Assembly (NCBI GenBank): GCA_030054025.1
Contig: JASGCQ010000002.1
Location: 1 to 64,000 of the forward strand
Origin: Phycisphaerales bacterium
Lineage (GTDB): Bacteria > Bacteroidota > Bacteroidia > Chitinophagales > Chitinophagaceae
Reading direction: 5' to 3'
Length of the DNA stretch: 64,000 nt
Part shown: positions 14,666 to 22,819 of the stretch, piece by piece
How the letters are laid out: every line of letters starts with the position of its first letter
Position numbering within the stretch: the stretch's first letter is position 1
Position numbers and translations under genes: made by a program
Notes under the pieces: generated by a model
Told to the model about the DNA's origin: nothing
The model's database searches: none
Seen by the model: only the letters and a program-made list of their open reading frames with translations

Positions 14666-14673
14666 CAAAAGTA
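14666..14673 (-). promoter_or_regulatory. -7 box (TACTTTTG) of the porin gene
   Basis: An exact TAnnTTTG match followed by C on the minus strand, 21 bp before the ATG at 14644. It decides the porin start codon by excluding the upstream TTG. Confidence 0.65.
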
Positions 14674-14761
14674 TCCTGACGGTTTATAACTAAAAAGAAA
14701 TAACCAAGACTTAATAATTCCTTAATATTGGAGCTAAAGTAGTTTCGTATTGAGCGCATAA

Positions 14762-14787
14762 AAAACCACCTCAATTGAGGTGGTTTT
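14762..14787 (-). terminator. Terminator of the PhaE-like gene
   Basis: A perfect palindromic hairpin (AAACCACCTCAATTGAGGTGGTTT) lies about 35 bp past the stop at 14819 with a T-rich continuation on the minus strand. Confidence 0.85.
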
Positions 14788-14818
14788 CTACTAAAAATTA
14801 AAAAAACAATTAACTTGA

Positions 14819-16321
14819 TTACTTCTTAGTAGTTGATTTTTTAGCAGTAGCTTTTTTAGGTGTTTCTGCAACCTCTGCTTCTTCTGTTTCCATTTCGAGC
14901 ATTTTCTCCAATTGGCGAACTTGCTTTTTCAAATCGTAAACAGCCTTTTGCATTTCTTCCAATTCGCTACGTGTAGCAACAGGAACGTTTGCTAAAGATT
15001 TTTCTAATTTCTGATCAATTTCCTTGCGCAATTTCATTTGCAATGAAGCAGTTTCAGCCATTATTTTAGAATAATCATCGCTTTCGAATAACTTCACAAA
15101 TTCAGCATCGCTGATGTTCAACCACTCTTGATACAAAGCCATGATGCTCTTCACTTCTTCACCATTCTCCAATTTGTGAGCGATAGACTCAGCCACTTTA
15201 TCCATGATTTTGGTGCCTTTTTCGTATATCATATATTGCATTTCTGCATTTTTGATATTGTAAATCACCATTTTGTCTGCGATTTCGTTCCACTCGGCCA
15301 TATTCTTGGTATGCTCGTTTGGTGTAATCATTTTTGAGATCGGAGCAAAAATGCTGTTCATGGAATTGTGCATAGATTGGTAGCCATTCAACATACCGTT
15401 CATCATATCTTGGCTGTTGAATTCGGGCATCATATTACCCATCATAGATTTCATTTGGTTGTAATTACCAAATCCACCCATTTGCTTCATATTATCTTGC
15501 ATCATTTTGCTGAAGTTTTGGAAGTATTGGGTAGTGTGCTCGGGCATAAAACCAAACATTTTATCCATTACGTCTTTATACATAGCAGGCTCTACCATTT
15601 TCTTAAACGCATCCATATTGAACGTTTTATCTTGAATAGAGTTCCACATTGGCGACCACATTTCATAGAAGCGAACAAAACCTTCATTCACATTCATCAT
15701 ATTGCGAAAAGCTTCTTGAGGAGTACCGCCTTGCATTGTTTTTTGCATGGACGCAAAGTTGTAATTCAACATTTCGAAATATTGATTGAACAAATTGGTC
15801 ATGCTATCAGTACTCGATTTGATGCTATCCATAGAGAATGGATTTTGATTCATCATTCCTTTGCTCCAATTCTGGAAATTGTTCATCCAATTTTGATTGT
15901 TCATAGCGCCCATCATATTGTTCATTTGGCTGTTCCAGTTATTGAACTGTGCCATTGGGTTGCTCATATCAAAACTTTTAGTTTGATCGGCAGTAGCTTT
16001 GAACCAGTTTTGGTTCATGTCCCACATTTGTTTAGCAGCCGCTGCTTGTTGAGTTTGCCAATTTTGAAAAAACTCATTCATTTTTCCAGCATTTTCTTGA
16101 GTCTTAGCACCCAAACCTTCTGATTTTTCTGTAGCTGTACTCATTGCCTTTTTTTGAGTTTCAAGCCAGTTGTTGTACCACTCACTGCCCTTGTTAATAG
16201 TTTCATTCACCAAGTTATTGCCATTAGACAATTTTTTAGTGCTTTCTACCATTTTGTCCACCATGCTTTTTTGCGTTTCTAGCACACTTTCCATCAAGTT
16301 GCTACCGTTAAGCTTAGCCAT
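14819..16321 (-). CDS. PhaE-like PHA synthase subunit / granule-associated protein
   Basis: This 500-residue, Met/Asn/Gln/Trp-rich, largely helical cytosolic protein has no signal peptide. Its C-terminal third carries the PhaE-type signature: EWLNISDAEFVKLFESDDY (about 400-418), a long helix, and VATRSELEEMQKAVYDLKK, followed by a coiled coil. It ends in a lysine-rich tail (ATAKKSTTKK). PhaE is the non-catalytic partner of PhaC in class III polyhydroxyalkanoate synthase. Members are usually about 350 residues, so this one is longer, with a repetitive middle (NNWNSQMNNMMGAMNNQN) that could bind granules like a phasin. A PhaJ-like gene is divergently oriented 252 bp upstream, supporting a PHA role. 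PhaC itself is not in the window. Confidence 0.7.
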   Translation of the reverse strand: MAKLNGSNLMESVLETQKSMVDKMVESTKKLSNGNNLVNETINKGSEWYNNWLETQKKAMSTATEKSEGLGAKTQENAGKMNEFFQNWQTQQAAAAKQMWDMNQNWFKATADQTKSFDMSNPMAQFNNWNSQMNNMMGAMNNQNWMNNFQNWSKGMMNQNPFSMDSIKSSTDSMTNLFNQYFEMLNYNFASMQKTMQGGTPQEAFRNMMNVNEGFVRFYEMWSPMWNSIQDKTFNMDAFKKMVEPAMYKDVMDKMFGFMPEHTTQYFQNFSKMMQDNMKQMGGFGNYNQMKSMMGNMMPEFNSQDMMNGMLNGYQSMHNSMNSIFAPISKMITPNEHTKNMAEWNEIADKMVIYNIKNAEMQYMIYEKGTKIMDKVAESIAHKLENGEEVKSIMALYQEWLNISDAEFVKLFESDDYSKIMAETASLQMKLRKEIDQKLEKSLANVPVATRSELEEMQKAVYDLKKQVRQLEKMLEMETEEAEVAETPKKATAKKSTTKK

Positions 16322-16418
16322 AATTGTTTGTTTTTATTTTATGAAAAAAATTAAGTTTAAAATTTGATTTTGACAACGAAAAGCAGAATATATTAATAAA
16401 ATTTTCTTTTAGTCGCCG

Positions 16419-16426
16419 CAAAGGTA
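16419..16426 (-). promoter_or_regulatory. -7 box (TACCTTTG) of the PhaE-like gene
   Basis: An exact TAnnTTTG match followed by C on the minus strand. It implies a 5' leader of about 90 nt before the ATG at 16321. Confidence 0.5.
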
Positions 16427-16572
16427 AAGGGCTCTTGCAATAAAAATTGTTAATAATCTAAAGTATTTAATAGGTCTAACAATTATTTAACCTTTCTATT
16501 CTTTTCCAAAATTGCGTTCAAACAATAAAAATTCGTTTAAAAACTTCTATTTTCGCTGCAAAACAATTCCTT

Positions 16573-16983
16573 ATGCTACAAGTAGGCGATTCTTTCCGAC
16601 ACAAATTCTCATATACTCAAGTAGATGTCGACACTTATGCAAAAGTAAGTGGCGACAACAATCCTTTACATATTGACGAAGTGGCAGGTGCTGCAAGTAT
16701 GTTTGGTCGTAGAATAATACATGGTTTTTTAGGTGCTAGCGTTTTTACCAAGATATTTGGTGCTTTGTGGTATGCCGACGGACATGTATATATGAGCCAA
16801 AGCATGAAATGGATGAAACCAATGTTTACCGATGCTGAATACGAAGCCATAATCACGGTAAAAGAGATATTCCCTGAGAAAAACAGAATACTATACGACT
16901 GTGCGGTATTCGAACTAGCCTCAGGCGATAAAACAATTGCTGGAGAAGCCATGTTGCTCAACAAAAAACAATACGTTTGGTAG
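16573..16983 (+). CDS. phaJ: MaoC-like (R)-specific enoyl-CoA hydratase
   Basis: This 136-residue single hot-dog domain has the hydratase-2 motif: YAKVSGDNNPLHIDEVAG (about 22-39), with catalytic Asp and His in the D-x(4)-H arrangement, followed by GRRIIHGFLGASVFTKI. This fold hydrates trans-2-enoyl-CoA to (R)-3-hydroxyacyl-CoA, linking beta-oxidation to PHA monomers in PhaJ proteins. The divergent PhaE-like gene supports that reading; a fatty-acid or other MaoC role is possible. The promoter-like TATTTTCG (16548-16555, one mismatch to TAnnTTTG) precedes the ATG. The stop lies 8 bp before the ccmB ATG. Confidence 0.82.
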   Translation: MLQVGDSFRHKFSYTQVDVDTYAKVSGDNNPLHIDEVAGAASMFGRRIIHGFLGASVFTKIFGALWYADGHVYMSQSMKWMKPMFTDAEYEAIITVKEIFPEKNRILYDCAVFELASGDKTIAGEAMLLNKKQYVW

Positions 16984-16991
16984 ATTATTCA

Positions 16992-17648
16992 ATGCCTACC
17001 TCACAAATCATAAACCTTATTCGTAAAGATGCCACCATAGAGTGGCGTCAGAAGCATACTTTGTTTGGTGTACTGCTTTATGTAGGCTCTACCGTATTTG
17101 CAGTGTATATGATGAACGGACAACCCGAACCTAAGGTTTGGAATGCCTTATTTTGGTTGATACAGTTATTTGTGACGGTGAATTCTATTGCCAAAAGTTT
17201 TTTGCAAGAATCTCAAGCCCGCTACCGATATTATTTCAGCATAGTGTCGCCAGGTGTCTTCATGGCTTCAAAGCTCATCTACAATCTGGCACTGCAACTT
17301 TTGATCAGCTTAGTGAGTCTAGCTTTATTTTGGCTCATGCTGGGCAGTCCAATCATTCAAATAGGCTTATTCCTTTCTGTTACACTGTTGGGTGGTATGG
17401 CTTTATCTACAGTCTTTACCTTCTTGTCTGCCATTGCCGCCAAAGCAAACCAAAATGCTGCATTAATGGCCGTATTGGGATTCCCAATCATTACACCCGT
17501 ATTGATGATTTTGAGCAAATTGGCTACTAAAGCAATTCTCCCTGTATATCAAGAAGGCTGGTGGCAATTAGCCTCCGTCTTGTGCCTTCTGAGCTTATTG
17601 GTGGTGATACTCAGCCTCATTCTTTTCCCTTTTTTATGGAAAGAATAA
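16992..17648 (+). CDS. ccmB: Heme exporter protein CcmB-like
   Basis: A 218-residue membrane protein with about six hydrophobic segments. It begins with IINLIRKDATIEWRQKHTLFGVLLY, the cytosolic amphipathic start typical of CcmB, and contains NSIAKSFLQESQ and GFPIITPVLMIL, also characteristic. CcmB is the permease of the CcmAB transporter used in System I cytochrome c maturation. I choose the ATG at 16992, because the TTG at 16977 overlaps the upstream stop. It is probably co-transcribed with the phaJ-like gene, a pairing without obvious functional link. No ccmA or ccmC follows here; a decayed gene does. Confidence 0.88.
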   Translation: MPTSQIINLIRKDATIEWRQKHTLFGVLLYVGSTVFAVYMMNGQPEPKVWNALFWLIQLFVTVNSIAKSFLQESQARYRYYFSIVSPGVFMASKLIYNLALQLLISLVSLALFWLMLGSPIIQIGLFLSVTLLGGMALSTVFTFLSAIAAKANQNAALMAVLGFPIITPVLMILSKLATKAILPVYQEGWWQLASVLCLLSLLVVILSLILFPFLWKE

Positions 17649-17739
17649 GTGCCTTGTCGTTCAGAAGCAAGAGGAAGAATGTAATGACATAGCCTTTGCT
17701 CTATATAAAATATATTCATCACAATTAAAATTTTCAAAA

Positions 17740-18024
17740 ATGAGCCGAAGACAACAAACCTGAGGAAATCTTTTTTGATAAAATAAAAAGTACTTTTAAT
17801 ATCTTGAAAGACAAGACTGAAGATGTGCTTTTGAACAATTAGAAGATAAAGCTGAAGAACTGACACAAAAGGCGTAAGGAGTATTGGGTGAATCGAAAGA
17901 AAAAGCAAGTGAAGTTTGGGATGCTGCGAAAGACAAAGCAGAAGATGTATGGAATACTACCAAGAAAAAAGCATCCGAAATTGTGAATAAAGTACAACGC
18001 ACATCAGACGAAACAAAAGCTTAA
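17740..18024 (+). pseudogene. Decayed helical-repeat (YtxH/LEA-like) stress-type protein gene
   Basis: Reading across three lesions gives a coherent protein rich in Lys/Glu/Ala heptad-like repeats. ATG at 17740 is one base out of frame with AEDNKPEEIFFDKIKSTFN and ILKDKTEDV. A second frameshift near 17830 leads to FEQLEDKAEELTQKA, then an in-frame TAA, then GVLGESKEKASEVWDAAKDK, AEDVWNTTKKKASEIVNKVQ and RTSDETKA up to a TAA at 18022-18024. The repeated K/D-KAE-x(3)-W pattern resembles YtxH, CsbD-neighbour and LEA-like stress proteins. The lesions are read directly from the sequence; the family is a resemblance. Sequencing error could explain one lesion but hardly three. Confidence 0.7.
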
Positions 18025-18136
18025 TACAAGCTACAAAAAACACTATAAAACCCGACGAAATATGTGCTTCCTTCAGATTTTACGTTTTTAAATTGGGTAG
18101 GTAAAAATTTGCGCAACAAATCATGGTCATGATAAT

Positions 18137-18144
18137 TACCTTTG
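18137..18144 (+). promoter_or_regulatory. -7 box (TACCTTTG) of the aminotransferase gene
   Basis: An exact TAnnTTTG match followed by T. It ends only 6 bp before the ATG at 18151, so the transcript would be leaderless or nearly so. Confidence 0.55.
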
Positions 18145-18150
18145 TGAGCA

Positions 18151-19326
18151 ATGAACTCCAGACAACAATTTCAGCAATACCTTGCCCAAACATCGCCTGC
18201 GCCTGTGGGGCTTCATATTGCTAGCGCAAAAGGCAATTATTTAATTGATGTAGATGGCAAAGAATATATTGACTTAATTGGGGGCATTAGCGTTTGTAAT
18301 GTCGGTCATGGGCATCCTAGGGTGGTAGAGGCCATAAAAAAACAAGCCGATCAATACCTGCATATAATGGTCTATGGCGAATTGATACAAACACCGCAAA
18401 TTGAATTTGCAAAAAAAATTACAGAACACCTACCGAGCACTTTAAACAGTATTTATTTTACCAACTCTGGAAGCGAAGCTTGCGAAGCCGCCATCAAACT
18501 AAGCCATAGAATCACGGGAAGGCCCCATATCATCGCCGCCAATAACAGTTACCACGGACACTCGATGGGCGCACTGAGTGTGATGGGGAGCGAATATTGG
18601 CGCAATGCGTTTCGCCCCTTATTACCCGGTGTTTTTCATTACGATTACAACAGTCGGGCAATGATTGATGCAATCAATCAAGATACCGCTTGTGTGATTA
18701 TAGAAACCGTACAAAGTGAAGCAGGAATCATCTGCCCAGAGCTAGAATGGCTAAAAGAACTACGCCAAAAATGCACAGACAATTGCACCCTACTGATTAT
18801 GGATGAAATACAAACAGGTTTTGGACGCACCGGAAAACTGTGGGGATTTGAGCATTTCGGTATTGTACCAGATGTAATATTGCTCGGCAAAGCACTTGGC
18901 GGCGGCATGCCTATGGGAGCTCTTGTGGCAGCTCATCAAATGATGAATGCTTTTACACACAATCCTGTATTAGGTCACATGACTACTTTTGGCGGACACC
19001 CACTTTGTTGTGCGGCAGGGCTTGCCTCGATGGAGGTATTACTCGACGAACAACTCATAAGGCAAGTTGAGGGCAAAGAAAAGCTATTTCATGAATTGCT
19101 GACTCACCCCCGTATCAAAGCACTACGCAGCAAAGGCTTGCTGATGGCGATAGAATTGGATGACAACAAAACGGTTTTGCAAACCTTAGAAAAATGTATG
19201 CAAGAAGGTGTATTTTCCGATTGGTTTTTATTTGCAGAAAATTGCATACGAATAGCACCACCCTTGAGTATTCAAGCTCACGAAATCGAAAAAGCGTGTA
19301 ATATTATATTGAATTGTTTGACTTAG
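18151..19326 (+). CDS. Class III PLP-dependent aminotransferase
   Basis: This 391-residue enzyme belongs to the ornithine/acetylornithine/4-aminobutyrate aminotransferase group. Features are FTNSGSEACEAAIKLS (103-118, PLP phosphate contact), NNSYHGHSMGAL (131-142), LIMDEIQTGFGRTG (215-228, with Asp218 contacting the pyridine nitrogen), the Schiff-base Lys247 in LLGKALGGGMP, and TTFGGHPL. It transfers an amino group from an amine or omega-amino acid to a keto acid. The substrate cannot be fixed from sequence by eye. No arginine-biosynthesis genes are nearby, so argD is not assumed. It is transcribed alone from its own promoter. Confidence 0.9.
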   Translation: MNSRQQFQQYLAQTSPAPVGLHIASAKGNYLIDVDGKEYIDLIGGISVCNVGHGHPRVVEAIKKQADQYLHIMVYGELIQTPQIEFAKKITEHLPSTLNSIYFTNSGSEACEAAIKLSHRITGRPHIIAANNSYHGHSMGALSVMGSEYWRNAFRPLLPGVFHYDYNSRAMIDAINQDTACVIIETVQSEAGIICPELEWLKELRQKCTDNCTLLIMDEIQTGFGRTGKLWGFEHFGIVPDVILLGKALGGGMPMGALVAAHQMMNAFTHNPVLGHMTTFGGHPLCCAAGLASMEVLLDEQLIRQVEGKEKLFHELLTHPRIKALRSKGLLMAIELDDNKTVLQTLEKCMQEGVFSDWFLFAENCIRIAPPLSIQAHEIEKACNIILNCLT

Positions 19327-19349
19327 CATTTCAAGCAATGTAATTACTG

Positions 19350-19364
19350 TTACAATATTTGTAA
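19350..19364. promoter_or_regulatory. Palindrome TTACAA-TAT-TTGTAA upstream of mscS
   Basis: A perfect 6-bp inverted repeat with a 3-bp centre lies 38 bp before the MscS ATG, overlapping an imperfect -7-like element (AATATTTG). It could be an operator or a weak hairpin; the evidence is only its symmetry and position. Confidence 0.3.
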
Positions 19365-19402
19365 TATCTGTAGCAACATTTTTTCACAATCATACATAAA
19401 AC

Positions 19403-20224
19403 ATGATACTATTACAAATTAATCAACAAGTAGAAAAAAGTCTCAGCTATCTCGACAAACTCAAAAACGAACTGATTGTTTTCGCACCAAAATTGATAGG
19501 TGCAATTATCTTTTTTATTATCGGCAGATGGCTTATTGGCAAACTATGCAATGCTATTACGGTTATCTTCAACAAACGTAGTTTCGAGCCGTCTTTACAA
19601 TCATTTTTAAGTTCATTAATTCGCATTAGCTTAATGATAGTTTTGCTCTTCAGCATTGCGGGCATCATAGGAATCAATATCACAGGATTTGCCGCATTAT
19701 TAGCAGGTGCAGGTATTGCTATCGGATCTGCACTGAATGGCTCATTAGGAAACCTTGCAGGTGGCGTAATGATACTTATCTTCAAACCCTTCAAAGTAAA
19801 AGATTTTATTGAAGCACAGGGCAATATGGGTGAGGTGACAGAAATTGGCATATTCAATACTTTTATGACCACTCCCGAACGCAAAACAGTTATCTTACCC
19901 AATGGAGCTTTGTCAACGGGTGTTATCATCAACTATACAACTAGCGGCAGCCTCAGAGTAGATATACCCATCGCCATTGCACCAAGCACCTCTATAGAAC
20001 AAGCGCGTCAAGTAGCTATCACAACTATGTTACACCACCCGCTAGTATTGAAAGACCCCGCACCGCAAGTCGTGGTTACAAAAATTGGCGATGGTATGGT
20101 AACGCTCAGTATGCGCCCTTCGGCTCAACAAGCCGACTACCCTACCGTTTTTGTAGAAATTCAGGAGATGGTGAAAAATGCTTTTGATACGAATGGCATT
20201 AAAGTAGCAACGCCTCATTCATAG
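19403..20224 (+). CDS. mscS: Small-conductance mechanosensitive channel (MscS family)
   Basis: This 273-residue inner-membrane channel opens under membrane tension to release solutes on osmotic downshock. Three hydrophobic segments lie at about 28-48, 65-90 and 92-125. The pore-lining third segment has the Gly/Ala pattern LLAGAGIAIGSALNGSLGNLAGG, then VMILIFKPFKVKDFI, the beta domain entry. TTPERKTVILPNGALSTGVIINYT is the conserved beta-domain signature. Length matches E. coli MscS (286). It stands alone between the aminotransferase and ugd and is followed by a terminator. Confidence 0.95.
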   Translation: MILLQINQQVEKSLSYLDKLKNELIVFAPKLIGAIIFFIIGRWLIGKLCNAITVIFNKRSFEPSLQSFLSSLIRISLMIVLLFSIAGIIGINITGFAALLAGAGIAIGSALNGSLGNLAGGVMILIFKPFKVKDFIEAQGNMGEVTEIGIFNTFMTTPERKTVILPNGALSTGVIINYTTSGSLRVDIPIAIAPSTSIEQARQVAITTMLHHPLVLKDPAPQVVVTKIGDGMVTLSMRPSAQQADYPTVFVEIQEMVKNAFDTNGIKVATPHS

Positions 20225-20267
20225 AGGTCATTATTAATAAAGGTTAATCCCTAATCAACGCAGTTGT

Positions 20268-20300
20268 AAAATGCCTATGCAGAAATTTGCATAGGCATTT
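20268..20300 (+). terminator. Terminator of mscS
   Basis: A hairpin with arms AAATGCCTATGCA and TGCATAGGCATTT (12-13 bp) about 45 bp after the mscS stop. Confidence 0.85.
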
Positions 20301-20366
20301 CTGTACGCAATTGGCTTGTCAAAAAAAAAGAAGAATACTATTTGTTCTTTGATGTAGTCAATTCGC

Positions 20367-20374
20367 TACTTTTG
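20367..20374 (+). promoter_or_regulatory. -7 box (TACTTTTG) of ugd
   Basis: An exact TAnnTTTG followed by C, 28 bp before the ugd ATG at 20403. A TTTG at 20341-20344 gives a 22-bp spacing as a possible -33 element. Confidence 0.6.
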
Positions 20375-20402
20375 CAGCACCTTTTTTAGAATATAACGAA
20401 AT

Positions 20403-21716
20403 ATGAATATAGCAATCATTGGCACCGGATATGTAGGTTTAGTAAGTGGCACTTGCTTTGCCGAAACGGGCAATAATGTAGTATGTATAGATATTAACGA
20501 AGATAAAATTAATCAACTGCGAAAAGGCGAAACACCTATATATGAGCCTGGTTTAGATGTACTTTTAGAACGAAATATCAAGGAAAAACGCATCAGTTTT
20601 ACCACATCGCTCGACGAGGGCATCAAAGGTGCTCAAATTATTTTTCTAGCCTTACCGACCCCTCCCGGCAAAGACGGCGCTGCAGATTTGCAATATGTAT
20701 TGGGCGTAGCCAAAGACCTCAGCAAAATCATTACGAGTTACACAGTAATCGTCAACAAAAGTACCGTACCTGTAGGCACTGCCGAAAAAACCGCCTCAGT
20801 GATGACGGAGCTTTTAGATAGATCCCTGTTTGATGTAGTGAGTAATCCTGAATTCTTGCGCGAAGGCGTAGCTGTTGAAGATTTTTTGAAACCAGACCGA
20901 GTTGTTATTGGCACCTCAAGTGAAAAAGCAAAAAAACTGATGGACGAATTGTATCAACCATTCGTTCGCCAAGGAAACCCTATTTATTATATGGACGAGC
21001 GCAGCTCCGAAATGACTAAATACGCTGCTAATTCATACTTAGCTATGCGCATTTCGTTTATGAATGAAATGGCAAATTTGTGCGAACGCGCAGGAGCTAA
21101 CGTAGACTGGGTGCGCATGGGCATGGGTAGCGATGGGCGTATTGGCAAACGCTTTCTCTTCCCCGGAGTTGGCTATGGAGGAAGTTGCTTCCCAAAAGAC
21201 GTACAAGCATTGGCTCGTACTGCCAACGAACACAACTATAATTTCCAGATTGTAAAATCGGTGATGGAAGTGAACAATCGTCAAAAACTAATCTTGGGCG
21301 ACAAAATAAAAACTTATTTTAAAGGCGATTTGAAAGGCAAAACTTTCGCTGTTTGGGGCTTGGCTTTCAAACCCGAAACCGATGACATACGCGAAGCTCC
21401 AGCTCTTTATTTAATTGATACCCTATTGGCCGAAGGCGCTATTATAAAAGCATTTGACCCCGAAGCCATGCCCAATGTAAAAGTAATTTATGGCGATAAA
21501 GTCAGCTTTATGGAAGGGCAATACGAGGCGGTAGCAGATGCAGACGCATTGGTGATAGTAACAGAGTGGAGCGAATTCCGCAATCCAGATTTCAACCGCT
21601 TAAAATCAAGCTTGAAAAATCCTGTAATCTTTGACGGTCGTAATGTATATACACTCGAAAAAATGAAAGAACTAGGATTTTATTACGAGAGTATGGGACG
21701 CAATATTATTCAATAG
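20403..21716 (+). CDS. ugd: UDP-glucose 6-dehydrogenase
   Basis: This cytosolic NAD-dependent enzyme oxidises UDP-glucose to UDP-glucuronate in two steps. The Rossmann start is IAIIGTGYVGLVSGTCFA (3-20). KSTVPVGT and NPEFLREGVAVEDFLKPDR follow, with the catalytic cysteine loop GVGYGGSCFPKD (Cys262) and the C-terminal FAVWGLAFKPETDDIREAP. The 437 residues match the family. The next gene, 43 bp downstream, decarboxylates its product, so the two form an UDP-xylose pathway operon feeding surface polysaccharide synthesis. Confidence 0.97.
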   Translation: MNIAIIGTGYVGLVSGTCFAETGNNVVCIDINEDKINQLRKGETPIYEPGLDVLLERNIKEKRISFTTSLDEGIKGAQIIFLALPTPPGKDGAADLQYVLGVAKDLSKIITSYTVIVNKSTVPVGTAEKTASVMTELLDRSLFDVVSNPEFLREGVAVEDFLKPDRVVIGTSSEKAKKLMDELYQPFVRQGNPIYYMDERSSEMTKYAANSYLAMRISFMNEMANLCERAGANVDWVRMGMGSDGRIGKRFLFPGVGYGGSCFPKDVQALARTANEHNYNFQIVKSVMEVNNRQKLILGDKIKTYFKGDLKGKTFAVWGLAFKPETDDIREAPALYLIDTLLAEGAIIKAFDPEAMPNVKVIYGDKVSFMEGQYEAVADADALVIVTEWSEFRNPDFNRLKSSLKNPVIFDGRNVYTLEKMKELGFYYESMGRNIIQ

Positions 21717-21759
21717 GACGATTAAAAAACAATATTCAACGCTTTAATTACATTGATCA

Positions 21760-22698
21760 ATGTCTAAAAAAAGAATTTTAGTTACCGGAGCAGCAGGCTT
21801 TTTGGGTTCTCATCTGTGCGACCGTTTTATTGCCGAAGGTTACGAAGTGGTAGGCATGGACAATTTGCTCACTGGCAACATCCGAAATATTGAGCATTTA
21901 TTCCCTAATCCGGATTTCACCTTTTACCACCACGATGTTACCAAGTTTGTACATATACCAGGGCATATAGATTATATACTTCACTTCGCATCGCCAGCCA
22001 GCCCTATAGATTATCTTAAAATGCCCATTCAAACATTGAAAGTAGGCGCATTAGGTACACACAATCTACTTGGATTGGCAAAAGCAAAGAATGCTCGTAT
22101 TCTTGTAGCCTCCACATCAGAAGTTTATGGCGACCCTTTGATTCATCCTCAAGTAGAAGAATATTGGGGAAATGTAAACCCTATCGGTCCACGCGGTGTA
22201 TATGACGAGGCTAAACGATTTATGGAAAGTATTACAATGGCTTATCATAATTTTCATGGCGTAGAAACCCGCATCATCCGTATATTCAACACCTACGGCC
22301 CCCGTATGCGACTGGACGATGGACGTGCACTGCCCACCTTTATGAATCAGGCTTTACAAGGTAAGGACATTACTGTATATGGCGATGGTTCGCAAACCCG
22401 CTCATTTTGTTATGTGAGCGACTTGGTAGATGGTATTTATCGTTTGCTGCACTCCGACTATCATTTGCCTGTAAATATTGGCAACCCCTCGGAAATATCG
22501 CTTAAAGATTTTGCTGAGGAAGTATTAAAACTAACCAGAGCGCAAGTAAAAATTGTGTATGAACCGCTGCCTCAAGATGACCCCAAACAACGCAAACCGG
22601 ATATCAGCAAAGCGCAAGAATTATTGGGTTGGATACCCAAGGTTGGTCGAGAAGAAGGCTTGAAGGCTACTTGGGATTATTTCAAGAAGGTCTTTTAA
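21760..22698 (+). CDS. uxs: UDP-glucuronate decarboxylase (UDP-xylose synthase)
   Basis: This extended short-chain dehydrogenase of 312 residues has a [11 protein letters not shown] (9-19) NAD site, the UXS-typical [12 protein letters not shown] (75-86), [11 protein letters not shown], the catalytic YDEAK (Tyr148, Lys152) preceded by PIGPRGV, and [10 protein letters not shown]. The HFASPASP and [11 protein letters not shown] segments separate it from dTDP-glucose dehydratases and GalE. It converts UDP-glucuronate to UDP-xylose with internal NAD recycling. It follows ugd on the same transcript. Confidence 0.95.
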   Translation: MSKKRILVTGAAGFLGSHLCDRFIAEGYEVVGMDNLLTGNIRNIEHLFPNPDFTFYHHDVTKFVHIPGHIDYILHFASPASPIDYLKMPIQTLKVGALGTHNLLGLAKAKNARILVASTSEVYGDPLIHPQVEEYWGNVNPIGPRGVYDEAKRFMESITMAYHNFHGVETRIIRIFNTYGPRMRLDDGRALPTFMNQALQGKDITVYGDGSQTRSFCYVSDLVDGIYRLLHSDYHLPVNIGNPSEISLKDFAEEVLKLTRAQVKIVYEPLPQDDPKQRKPDISKAQELLGWIPKVGREEGLKATWDYFKKVF

Positions 22699-22760
22699 GA
22701 CTCATTAGTTTGAATTTATCTAATGATAGCATATTGTTAAAAATACAGTACCCTTTTTGT

Positions 22761-22792
22761 AAGCACCGACTTGGATGAAAATGTCGGTGCTT
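22761..22792 (+). terminator. Hairpin after uxs, overlapping the next promoter
   Basis: Arms AAGCACCGAC (22761-22770) and GTCGGTGCTT (22783-22792) form a 10-bp stem. There is no long T run; instead the sequence runs into the -7 box TATCTTTG of yceI, and TTG at the start of the loop could be its -33 element. Confidence 0.65.
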
Positions 22793-22799
22793 ATCTTTG
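22771..22799 (+). promoter_or_regulatory. Promoter of the YceI gene (TTG-N18-TATCTTTG)
   Basis: The -7 box TATCTTTG at 22792-22799 is an exact consensus match followed by C. TTG at 22771-22773 lies 18 bp upstream. The ATG is 20 bp downstream. The promoter is superimposed on the preceding hairpin. Confidence 0.65.
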
Positions 22800-22819
22800 C
22801 CACCTAAAAAAAATTCATT

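Noticed and set aside
14645-14668. Longer start of the porin at TTG 14668
   Set aside because: An exact -7 promoter box covers the TTG, so the transcript begins downstream of it. The ATG at 14644 also gives a better signal peptide.
15368-16123. A 251-codon open frame on the plus strand opposite the PhaE-like gene, His/Phe-rich
   Set aside because: It is antisense to a gene with biased Met/Asn/Gln codons, which depletes stops on the other strand. It has no domain, no ribosome binding site and no promoter box.
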